From NCBI GenBank assembly GCA_905181745.1, contig CAJIYV010000028.1, positions 1 through 14,921 on the forward strand: 14,921 nucleotides of DNA. The letters run 5' to 3'. This document shows positions 1-6,868 of the stretch, in pieces (position 1 is the stretch's first letter; the number at the start of each line of letters is the position of its first letter). This stretch comes from an uncultured Actinomycetes bacterium (lineage in GTDB: Bacteria; Actinomycetota; Actinomycetes; S36-B12). The notes beneath the pieces are model-generated. The model was not told where the DNA came from and made no database searches. It saw only the letters and a program-made list of their open reading frames with translations. The position numbers were made by a program, and so were the translations under genes.

Positions 1-400
1 AGAAAGTTTGCAAGAAGCCGTAGTCGCACACACGCCCCATGAGCGTTACTCCGCAGCGCACCTTGCGGCATTACGTGTGGCTGCGGCAGTTCTTGCCGCA
101 CGTGCGCAAGTAGCTCCAGGGCCACGGCGGCAACGGATTCGCAGTGCGTGGGAGGTCTTAACCGAGGTTGCCCCCGAACTTGGAGAGTGGGCCGCTTTCT
201 TCGCTGCGGGTGCGAAAAAACGCGCATCGGCACAAGCCGGTATTCCATGTGTTACCGCTCGTGAAGCCGACGACCTAGTCCGAGACTCACAGCGGTTCCT
301 GTATGAAGTCGCCGCATCCCTTGATGCACTCATACAAGGACGCTTGCTTTGTGAAACTTCGCCATCAGATTCACACCTTCAACTTTTACGCGTGGGCTGA
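1..400 (+). CDS. SAV_6107-type HEPN domain protein (5' end outside the window)
   Basis: The reading frame is open to the left edge, so the N-terminus is missing; the TTG at 8 is probably internal. The visible 132 residues are alpha-helical and Ala/Arg-rich. They match from memory the actinobacterial SAV_6107 family, whose typical features are an ERYxxAHLAALR segment, an RIRSAWEVL segment, an APELxEWAAFFA segment and a DADDLxRD-like segment; all four are recognisable here. The family is classed in the HEPN superfamily. An R-x4-H arrangement (RYSAAH) is visible at the start of the visible part and resembles the RNase motif of active HEPN proteins, but whether it is catalytic is unknown. In Streptomyces the same family sits beside a DnaE2-like polymerase, as here: the stop codon lies 10 bases before the dnaE start, which suggests one transcript. 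The molecular role is not established. Family assignment is fairly sure, function is not. Confidence 0.8.
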   Translation, partial: ESLQEAVVAHTPHERYSAAHLAALRVAAAVLAARAQVAPGPRRQRIRSAWEVLTEVAPELGEWAAFFAAGAKKRASAQAGIPCVTAREADDLVRDSQRFLYEVAASLDALIQGRLLCETSPSDSHLQLLRVG

Positions 401-410
401 GCTAGTTGCT

Positions 411-3400
411 ATGGGGGTTTCACCAGATTCGTTTGTCCATTTACAAGTTGCATCGAGCTATTCACTGCAATACGGAGTGTCTCGGCCGGATGCACTCGTC
501 GACCACGCCGCTGATCTTGGACAGAAAATTATTGGTCTCACTGACCGCAACGGACTCTATGGCGCAGTGCAGTGGGCCCGAGCCTGCCTGCGCAATGGAA
601 TTTCTCCGGTACTCGGGGTGGATCTTGCCGTGGAAAAAACCGAAGCAAAAGTGATTTCCGGTAGTGGTGTTCGTAGAACTCCCGCATACGGTGGTCAGTG
701 GGTTGATGAAACAAAGCCGCGAGTGATTCTGTTGGCAACAGGAGCCCAAGGCTGGGCATCGCTGTGTCGATTGGTGTCCGCGGCCCATGAACAACGTGGT
801 AACCCGGTTGTGTCCTGGAACGCATTGGCCCAGCACCACGCAGGGATAGTCGCACTGCTCACCGCAGAGTCAGAAGTTGGGCAAGCACTGCTCACCGGGA
901 AGTCGCACCAAGCTGATGCGTTACTTCGCCCGTGGCGCGCGATCTTTGATCGGTACCTGGGCATTGCGGTTACTTCCCATTTAGAAAAATCAAAATTAAG
1001 TTTAACAACTGCACAAGCTGCTCGGCTGCTGTCGTGGTCACGTGAAGCCTCACTGCCCGTTGTTTTAACGAATGCCGTCCGTTATGCCAGCCCTGACCAG
1101 GCGAAAGTCGCCGACCTTCTTGATTCTGCGCGGCTACTCGTTCCCCTTAATTCACGCCATATTGTGGGAAATAGTTCACAAGGGTTTTTAAAAGACGCCG
1201 AACAGATGCACCATGTTGCCCGTGAAATCTGCCACCAGGCAGGTGAGCGTGATGCATATAAATTAATGCGCGACACCCAGCACTTAGCCCAATATTGCGC
1301 GTTAGATCCAGCCCGCGATCTTGGCTTAGGCGATGTATTCGTTCCCGAACTTGATGTCCTTTTAAATCGTCCGGTTGCAGAGCCAGAGCGAGAAGCAAAT
1401 CAGATTCTTTTGCGCCGCTGTGAAGATCAGTTACCACAGCGTTACTCCCACTCCCAGGACCGGTCCGTTGCATCCCACCGACTTGAGGCGGAAATGCGGA
1501 CAATTACCCAATTAGGTTTCTCTGGCTACTTCCTTACTGTCGCCCATGTTGTCGACATGGTGAAAGAAAAAGGGATTCGAGTTGCTGCGCGTGGCTCTGG
1601 TGCCGGAAGTTTGGTCAACTATTTATTAGGAATTTCAGGTGTTGATCCCATTGCCCAGAACTTGCTCATGGAAAGGTTTCTTTCACCTCTACGCCGCGTA
1701 CTACCCGATATTGATATTGATGTTGAGTCCGAACGCCGACTCGATATTTATCAGTGGATTTTTGACAAGTTTGGGACTGAACGTATTGCGACCGTTTCCA
1801 TGATGGAGACCTACCGTGCCCGTTCAGCAATCCGCGATGTTGGTTTGGCATTTGGCTTACCCACTTCAGATATTGACGCTTTTGCTAAGGCGTTTCCCCA
1901 TATTCGCGCACGCAATGTTAAATCTGCGCTGGTTGATTTACCCGAGCTCCGACATTCTTCATTTGGCAAGTTGGCCGCAACGGGTGAGATTGATAACTTT
2001 CTTCACTTAGTTGAAGCGCTCGATGGGCTGCCCAGACATATTGCAATGCATCCATGTGGGGTTGTGCTCTCTGACCTGACCCTGCTTGATCGAACCCCGG
2101 TGGAAAGTAGCGCATCGGGTTTCCCCATGTCCCATTTTGATAAAGACGATGTTGAACACATGGGGTTATTAAAACTTGATGTATTGGGTGTGCGCATGCA
2201 ATCCGCAATGGCTCATGCGCTCAATGAAGCGGAGCGGGTCACCGGAAATCGTCCGGTGATTGACGGCACAACTCTTGACGACAAAGCAACATTTGAATTA
2301 ATCCAATCAACCCGAACTCTGGGGTGCTTTCAAATTGAGTCGCCGGGTCAGCGTGAGTTAGTGGGTAAATTCGTTCCTGAAACCTTCAACGACTTGGTCA
2401 TTGATATTTCGCTGTTTCGCCCAGGTCCAGTGAAGTCAGACATGATCACGCCGTTTCTGCGGGCGCGGCAAGGTTGGAATTCACCAGTATTCCCACACCC
2501 AGATCTTGTACCGGCATTAACTGAAACTTACGGGGTTGTGGTTTTCCACGAGCAAGTGCTGCGGGTTTTTAGCGTTTTTACCGGGTGTTCACTCGCTGAA
2601 GCCGATGAGTCACGTCGATCCATGGGATCCCCACAAGGTCAAGACGAGATACGGGTGTGGTTTTACCCGGCAGCATTAGCGCGCGGTTACGACATTGACC
2701 ACATTGATCAGGTCTGGGAAATCTTGAGAGCATTTGCATCATTTGGTTTCTGCAAAGCGCACGCTGCAGCTTTTGCCCTCCCCACGTATCAGTCGGCGTG
2801 GCTAAAAACGCATCACCCCGCGGCTTTTTATGCCGGGCTGCTCACCCACGATCCCGGCATGTATCCCAAGCGATTGATCCTTAACGATGCCCGCAATTTT
2901 GGGGTAGCAATTTTGGGCCTTGATATCAATGCATCGAATAACGTGTATCACCTCGAGCAGTTACCTGATTTGAGTTTTGGCATTCGGGTGGCTTTTACCG
3001 ATCTCAAAGAAATTTCTGAAGCTGAAATCGAGCGAATTATTTCCGGTCAACCTTTTTCTTCGCTTTCCGACCTGTGGTTGCGTGCCCGCCCATCTCGACC
3101 GGTTACCGAGAACTTAGTTGTTGCAGGAGCATTTGATGCCCTCTACGGCTTCACTTCACGGCAAGCCCGCGGCCGCACTACTCGTCGTGACCTGCTACTT
3201 CAAATTGCAGATCTTGATCGCGGTCGTGGAAAAAGCGAAAAGGGCGCCGCTATTTCCCAGCTCAGTTTTGACGTCACAGATAGTGACACTGGCGTTATTG
3301 CGTCTGGGCTACCCGAAATGACAAGTGCACAGCGCGTCAAATCGGAGTTAGAAGTCCTTGGTCTTGATGTCAGCGGCCATGTCATGGATTTTTACGCAGA

Positions 3401-3917
3401 TCTTGTCCAGGGCCTGAACATTATTCAATCGCGTGATCTATTGAGTTGCAGATCCAAGGAAACTATTTTTGTGGCTGGGGTCAAAGTCGCAACCCAGATG
3501 CCGCCGGTCCGTAGTGGCAAGCGAGTGGTGTTCCTTACCCTGGACGATTCAACCGGGCCGGTTGATGCAACTTTCTTTGAAGATGCCCAAGGCCCTTATT
3601 CCCAGGATTTATTTAATTCATGGATTTTGTTGGTACGAGGGGAAATTCGTAGAACCGGGCCGCGGGGTCTCTCTCTTCGGGCAACAGGTTGCTGGGAGTT
3701 GGGAGGTGTTCGGAAATTGTGGATTAACGGGGGAGTAGCAGCAGTTAACAACCTTGTTTTGGAGCACGACTTGCCGAATTCTGATGTGCCACGAAAGCGA
3801 ATCGCGCTCATCGATGCTGGTGGGTTTAGACAATCCCCATATGTTGATATCAAGACCCCGGGAGAAAACATCCGCAGGACACCAAACGGGGCCGGCACGA
3901 GCCAGCTGGATAGCTGA
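411..3917 (+). CDS. dnaE2: DNA polymerase III alpha subunit, DnaE2-like (error-prone type)
   Basis: C-family DNA polymerase of 1168 residues. I chose the ATG at 411 over the longer frame from 303, because the extra N-terminus overlaps the HEPN gene and resembles nothing, while residues after M1 G2 V3 go straight into the PHP-domain start (FVHLQVASSYSL). The catalytic aspartates are present: PDIDIDV with D435 and D437, and LLKLDVLG with D590. The KAHAAAFALPTYQSAWLK finger segment is near residue 782. A helix-hairpin-helix region follows, then an OB-fold at about 1015-1095 (FLTLDDSTGPVDATFFEDA). Length, sequence flavour and the adjacent HEPN gene match the second, non-replicative actinobacterial DnaE. 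The PHP metal ligands look lost: HxH is HLQ, TDHG is TDRN, and NDVHY is NAVRY. No epsilon exonuclease domain is fused. I infer a lesion-bypass or mutagenic polymerase. It could be annotated simply as dnaE, but a lone replicative role seems unlikely. Confidence 0.9.
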   Translation: MGVSPDSFVHLQVASSYSLQYGVSRPDALVDHAADLGQKIIGLTDRNGLYGAVQWARACLRNGISPVLGVDLAVEKTEAKVISGSGVRRTPAYGGQWVDETKPRVILLATGAQGWASLCRLVSAAHEQRGNPVVSWNALAQHHAGIVALLTAESEVGQALLTGKSHQADALLRPWRAIFDRYLGIAVTSHLEKSKLSLTTAQAARLLSWSREASLPVVLTNAVRYASPDQAKVADLLDSARLLVPLNSRHIVGNSSQGFLKDAEQMHHVAREICHQAGERDAYKLMRDTQHLAQYCALDPARDLGLGDVFVPELDVLLNRPVAEPEREANQILLRRCEDQLPQRYSHSQDRSVASHRLEAEMRTITQLGFSGYFLTVAHVVDMVKEKGIRVAARGSGAGSLVNYLLGISGVDPIAQNLLMERFLSPLRRVLPDIDIDVESERRLDIYQWIFDKFGTERIATVSMMETYRARSAIRDVGLAFGLPTSDIDAFAKAFPHIRARNVKSALVDLPELRHSSFGKLAATGEIDNFLHLVEALDGLPRHIAMHPCGVVLSDLTLLDRTPVESSASGFPMSHFDKDDVEHMGLLKLDVLGVRMQSAMAHALNEAERVTGNRPVIDGTTLDDKATFELIQSTRTLGCFQIESPGQRELVGKFVPETFNDLVIDISLFRPGPVKSDMITPFLRARQGWNSPVFPHPDLVPALTETYGVVVFHEQVLRVFSVFTGCSLAEADESRRSMGSPQGQDEIRVWFYPAALARGYDIDHIDQVWEILRAFASFGFCKAHAAAFALPTYQSAWLKTHHPAAFYAGLLTHDPGMYPKRLILNDARNFGVAILGLDINASNNVYHLEQLPDLSFGIRVAFTDLKEISEAEIERIISGQPFSSLSDLWLRARPSRPVTENLVVAGAFDALYGFTSRQARGRTTRRDLLLQIADLDRGRGKSEKGAAISQLSFDVTDSDTGVIASGLPEMTSAQRVKSELEVLGLDVSGHVMDFYADLVQGLNIIQSRDLLSCRSKETIFVAGVKVATQMPPVRSGKRVVFLTLDDSTGPVDATFFEDAQGPYSQDLFNSWILLVRGEIRRTGPRGLSLRATGCWELGGVRKLWINGGVAAVNNLVLEHDLPNSDVPRKRIALIDAGGFRQSPYVDIKTPGENIRRTPNGAGTSQLDS

Positions 3918-3933
3918 ACTTGTACCGGCCCCG
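3887..3933. terminator. Putative bidirectional terminator between dnaE2 and the SHOCT gene
   Basis: A perfect 9-base inverted repeat (CGGGGCCGG at 3887-3895, CCGGCCCCG at 3925-3933) flanks a 29-base interval. That interval holds its own small hairpin (CAGCT 3903-3907, AGCTG 3912-3916). The structure covers the dnaE2 stop codon and lies just past the stop of the convergent SHOCT gene. There is no long T-run on either side; only TTT follows on the minus strand. It may therefore be a bidirectional or weak terminator, or an RNA-stabilising structure. Confidence 0.55.
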
Positions 3934-3954
3934 AGTAGGCGTTGTCCCCGTGCG

Positions 3955-4335
3955 TTATGCCGGGGCTAGCGCGTTGGTCTTCAGTTGGGCGAACTCCTGG
4001 TCCGTGATGGTCCCGGCATCAAGAAGTGCCTTAGCAGAAGCAATCTGGTCGGCTGGGGAAACGCTTCCTACTGCATTTTGGATATACGCTTTTTGGGCTT
4101 GTTCAGCTGCTTTTTCCGCTGCCGAACGTCGCTCTGCCATCGACTTTCCTCGGGCAATTAGGTAGACGAAAACCGTGATGGGAGTGAAAAAAATGAGGAA
4201 AATAATCCACACTGCTTTGCTGCCCCCACCCATGTCTTTGTCACTGAACAAGTCCATCAGGACCATGAAAAAGACCATAAAAAACACGATCATAAAAAAG
4301 ATAATTAAAAACGACCAGAGAACTTGCCCATCCAT
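3955..4335 (-). CDS. Small membrane protein with C-terminal SHOCT domain
   Basis: Protein of 126 residues. The ATG at 4335 is chosen because GGAG lies 5 bases upstream; an in-frame TTG at 4365 would give a longer protein without that site. Two hydrophobic segments are visible: about 5-29, unusually rich in Phe and Met, and about 41-61 (AVWIIFLIFFTPITVFVYLIARG), the PLD-nuclease N-terminal-like membrane motif common in this family. A charged Ala/Glu/Lys helix follows (66-85). The C-terminus at about 95-122 (ADQIASAKALLDAGTITDQEF) fits SHOCT, a short domain found at the ends of many bacterial proteins and thought to support oligomerisation or binding. Its function is unknown. It converges on dnaE2 and diverges from dinB, so it is not in their transcripts. 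Confidence 0.85.
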   Translation of the reverse strand: MDGQVLWSFLIIFFMIVFFMVFFMVLMDLFSDKDMGGGSKAVWIIFLIFFTPITVFVYLIARGKSMAERRSAAEKAAEQAQKAYIQNAVGSVSPADQIASAKALLDAGTITDQEFAQLKTNALAPA

Positions 4336-4471
4336 GCTAACTCCATTCATTAGGTAAAAACTCAATGCTAGTACAACTACTCACCATACATGCTTCGCAT
4401 TCAGAACATCGTGGATTAACCTGCGATCACGAAGGTACAAGAGCCGTAGTGCAAGATGTGATATCGAAGCC

Positions 4472-4483
4472 TGGGGACCCCCA
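4472..4483. promoter_or_regulatory. Short dyad upstream of dinB (possible operator)
   Basis: TGGGG at 4472-4476 and CCCCA at 4479-4483 form a perfect 5-base dyad with a 2-base spacer, 33 bases before the dinB ATG. The loop is too short for an RNA hairpin, so a protein-binding site is the only ready explanation. It does not match the actinobacterial LexA box (GAAC-N4-GTTC). The 181-base gap at 4336-4516 between the divergent SHOCT and dinB starts must hold both promoters, but I could not assign convincing -35/-10 pairs. Chance occurrence is quite possible. Confidence 0.2.
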
Positions 4484-4516
4484 AATAGTCACAGCAAGTC
4501 AAATTAAGGAGCGCAC

Positions 4517-5746
4517 ATGAGTCGAAGCCAAGTGCGTCGTCAAACTGGAAAACTCGATTTTGGCACCAATGACTCCGGGTGCAATATTTTGCATGTTGAT
4601 ATGGATGCTTTCTACGCCGCCGTTGAATTGCGCGACTACCCCGAACTCAAAGGAACACCGGTAGTTATCGCCGCCCAAGGGAATCGCGGGGTTGTTCTGA
4701 CCGCCACCTACGAAGCCCGCGCTCTTGGCGTCCATTCGGCAATGCCAATCTCGCGCGCGCGGCGAATCGCGCCCGAAGCAACATTTCTCACTCCACACCA
4801 TGAAAAATATTCAGAAGTCAGCCGAAACGTGATGGCCCTCTTTGAATCGATTACCCCACTTGTGGAACCGTTGAGCCTTGATGAAGCGTTCCTTGATGTT
4901 TCTGGCGCGACCCGCAGGCTGTCCAATCCACTCACTATCGCTGAACTGATCCGAGCCAGGGTGGCAGACGAGCAAGGCATCACCTGTTCCGTTGGGGTGG
5001 CGAGCACTAAATTTGTGGCAAAGCTCGCATCAACACGAGCCAAGCCCGACGGTCTGCTACTCATTCCGGCAGATCGAGTAATTGATTTTCTGCACCCACT
5101 TCCCATCGGTGCGTTGTGGGGCGTGGGAGAAAAAACAGAAGAAGTTCTTGTCCGGCTCGGTCTGCAGACAGTTGCCGATATTGCACATACTCCAGTAAAT
5201 ACCCTTACCCGGGCTCTTGGTCAAAGTGGAACCCATCTCTATGAGCTTTCCTGGGGCCGGGATCCTCGGTCGGTAGTACCCCATGAAGCTGAAAAAAGTG
5301 TCAGTAATGAACTGACATTTCGCGAGGATGTTGATGACCCCGCTGTGATTCGGGCTGAACTCACGGCGCTTTCAGATAAAGTGGCAGCCCGGCTGCGCAA
5401 GGCCGGTTTCAAAGGCAAGACAGTGACCGTGAAGCTGCGGTTTGCGGACTTCACCACGATCACTCGCTCGAAAACTGGCCCCCATACTGATTTATCCTAT
5501 GAAATCTATGCCACAGCTTGGAAACTCTACGAGGCCCTCGGGTTACAACGGGTACGAATTCGACTCGTGGGAGTGAAAGTTGACGGACTGCTGGCAGCGG
5601 ATGAAGTGTCGGATCAGTTGCTTTTCGGTGAGCCGGAACACGGCCGCCGGGATGCCGAACTTGCAATTGACACTTTGCGCGACAAATTTGGGCCTGGAGC
5701 GGTACGCCCAGGTCGGACCGTGACCGGTGCGACCGAAACGCACTAA
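4517..5746 (+). CDS. dinB: DNA polymerase IV (Y-family translesion polymerase)
   Basis: Error-prone translesion DNA polymerase of 409 residues. The ATG is preceded by AAGGAG with good spacing. The palm domain shows HVDMDAFYAAVE with metal ligand D28 and Tyr33 at the steric-gate position that excludes ribonucleotides. It also shows PLSLDEAFLDVSG with D122 and E123, the second catalytic pair. The thumb (CSVGVASTKFVAKLAS, then LWGVGEKTEEVL and helix-hairpin-helix) and the little-finger domain (KSVSNELTFREDV onward) follow in the usual order. A QLLFG segment at about 367-371 resembles a beta-clamp binding motif, followed by a short tail. The length is slightly above E. coli DinB because of the N- and C-terminal extensions. 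The complete motifs indicate a true Pol IV rather than the catalytically dead ImuB. Its position 600 bases from a DnaE2-like polymerase suggests a shared damage-tolerance role. No LexA box is visible upstream. Confidence 0.95.
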   Translation: MSRSQVRRQTGKLDFGTNDSGCNILHVDMDAFYAAVELRDYPELKGTPVVIAAQGNRGVVLTATYEARALGVHSAMPISRARRIAPEATFLTPHHEKYSEVSRNVMALFESITPLVEPLSLDEAFLDVSGATRRLSNPLTIAELIRARVADEQGITCSVGVASTKFVAKLASTRAKPDGLLLIPADRVIDFLHPLPIGALWGVGEKTEEVLVRLGLQTVADIAHTPVNTLTRALGQSGTHLYELSWGRDPRSVVPHEAEKSVSNELTFREDVDDPAVIRAELTALSDKVAARLRKAGFKGKTVTVKLRFADFTTITRSKTGPHTDLSYEIYATAWKLYEALGLQRVRIRLVGVKVDGLLAADEVSDQLLFGEPEHGRRDAELAIDTLRDKFGPGAVRPGRTVTGATETH

Positions 5747-5819
5747 GCGGGCAAAGGCGCAATTTTCGCCCCCGTACACCTTGTGCGAGACAAAAATGCA
5801 GGGAAATAGGGGCGAGGGG

Positions 5820-5847
5820 TTGCTTGCTGCAGTATTCGTCATATCCT
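5820..5847 (+). promoter_or_regulatory. Weak candidate promoter before the DUF3040 gene
   Basis: TTGCTT (5820-5825) and TATCCT (5842-5847), 16 bases apart, resemble a sigma-A promoter 57 bases before the DUF3040 ATG. The rest of the 158-base interval after dinB holds only a weak 4-base stem (GGCG/CGCC near 5755-5770) and nothing else I can support. Confidence 0.3.
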
Positions 5848-5904
5848 TAGAGCAGTACGGATTTATCCAGCGAAGAAATCGCACCCAGCGGAAAGGGAGC
5901 CGGC

Positions 5905-6312
5905 ATGCCACTGTCAGAGCAAGAACAGAAATTGCTTGAGCAAATGGAACAGGCTTTGTACGCGGACGACCCCAAATTTGCATCGAATCTACGTAGCCCT
6001 GGCACTGGAGCTACACGCAAGCGAGCAGCGTTGGGTGTTTTAGCCGTCCTCGCCGGCATGGGTCTCTTACTCCTGGGAGTTGCCGTGGGCCCAGCAATTG
6101 GCGTAGCTGGCTTCACCGTCATGTTGATCGGTGCAGTGCTGACCTATTCCGCATTCACGGGCAGCATCAGCGTCTCGGCAGATGGAGCTGAGGCGGAAAC
6201 AGATCCAGATATTGAAGCCTTCCGTGCCAAAGCACCCAAGGCTCCCAAAAATTCGGGCCTCATGGACCGCATGGAAGACCGGTGGCGCAAGCGCACCGAC
6301 GGCGAGCAGTAA
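5905..6312 (+). CDS. DUF3040 family membrane protein
   Basis: Small actinobacterial membrane protein of 135 residues. The ATG has AAGGGAG a few bases upstream. The N-terminus, MPLSEQEQKLLEQMEQALYADDPKFA, is the hallmark of DUF3040, followed by a basic stretch (TRKR at 37-40). Two adjacent transmembrane segments lie at about 41-61 and 64-84. The C-terminal tail is acidic and then basic (about 92-135), and is probably cytoplasmic. Function is unknown. In Actinobacteria this family often lies near dinB or upstream of mraZ; both are in this window, although mraZ is 8 kb further on. The MaoC gene follows 22 bases downstream on the same strand, so the two may be co-transcribed. Confidence 0.92.
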   Translation: MPLSEQEQKLLEQMEQALYADDPKFASNLRSPGTGATRKRAALGVLAVLAGMGLLLLGVAVGPAIGVAGFTVMLIGAVLTYSAFTGSISVSADGAEAETDPDIEAFRAKAPKAPKNSGLMDRMEDRWRKRTDGEQ

Positions 6313-6334
6313 GACCAACAGGTACCAGCTCATC

Positions 6335-6865
6335 GTGAGTGAAATAGTTCCCGCCCAGTTGGGTCGTTTCTTTGAAGACTTTGAAGTCGAAACCACATAT
6401 CAGCATCCATTCGGGCGAACCATTTCCGAAGCAGACTCAACTTGGTTCACTCTGTTAACCTGTAATACCAATCAGAACCACTTCAATGCGCATTTAGCGC
6501 AAAGCAATCCCATCACCCAGGGACGTATAATTGTTAACTCCGGCTTAACTGTTGCGTTAGTTCTCGGATTATCAGTGATTGACATGAGCCAAAATGCGGT
6601 GGCGAACCTTGGTTGGACCGATATTAAACTCACCCACCCGGTCTACATTGGCGATACCATTTATGCTGAAAGTTTGTGTATGGAAAAGCGGAAGAGTGGA
6701 TCCCGACCCGAAATGGGAATCATCCGCATGAAGACCAGAGGTCTAAATCAAGACGGGGACGAAATTGTGTCCTGGTTTAGATCAGTAATGGTGCCTAAGC
6801 GCAGTTCAGGAATTGGCCAGGATTATTTCCCGGCAGCAAAAAACGGCCCGCTCGGACCCGAATAA
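6335..6865 (+). CDS. MaoC-like hotdog-fold dehydratase/hydratase
   Basis: Protein of 176 residues in the MaoC family of hotdog-fold enzymes that hydrate or dehydrate acyl-CoA thioesters. The GTG at 6335 is chosen because GRFFEDFEV, the usual family start, follows at residue 10. The longer frame from 6182 lies inside the DUF3040 gene and looks non-coding. The Shine-Dalgarno sequence is weak. Conserved parts are HPFGRTISEADSTWFTLLT (25-42), the active-site stretch NTNQNHFNAHLA (44-55), the SQNAVANLGW loop (85-94) and the central HPVYIGDTIYAES strand (101-113). The Asp of the classical D-x4-H hydratase motif is Asn here (N44), with His49 kept; the same appears in the actinobacterial subgroup it resembles. 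The substrate is unknown, with branched or modified acyl-CoA plausible. It converges on the lipase gene with only 3 bases between stops. Confidence 0.88.
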   Translation: MSEIVPAQLGRFFEDFEVETTYQHPFGRTISEADSTWFTLLTCNTNQNHFNAHLAQSNPITQGRIIVNSGLTVALVLGLSVIDMSQNAVANLGWTDIKLTHPVYIGDTIYAESLCMEKRKSGSRPEMGIIRMKTRGLNQDGDEIVSWFRSVMVPKRSSGIGQDYFPAAKNGPLGPE

Positions 6866-6868
6866 TTC

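Noticed and set aside
303..410. Longer N-terminus for the DnaE2-like protein, starting at 303
   Set aside because: It overlaps the HEPN gene in another frame and does not resemble any DnaE start; homologous sequence begins right after the ATG at 411.
3920..4165. Open frame on the plus strand opposite the SHOCT gene
   Set aside because: It is antisense to a gene with a clear ribosome site, two membrane segments and a SHOCT domain; its own sequence shows no recognisable family.
4403..4440. Imperfect inverted repeat TCGTG...CACGA between SHOCT and dinB
   Set aside because: Only 5 matching bases per arm with a long spacer and a bulge; expected by chance.
4336..4516. Possible LexA (SOS) box before dinB
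   Set aside because: The GAAC near 4405 is followed by ATCGTGGA, not N4-GTTC; no palindromic LexA site is seen. Absence in this window does not exclude distant control.
5747..5904. Terminator after dinB (GGCG...CGCC with T-run between)
   Set aside because: The stem is only 4 bases and the T-run is in the loop rather than after the stem.
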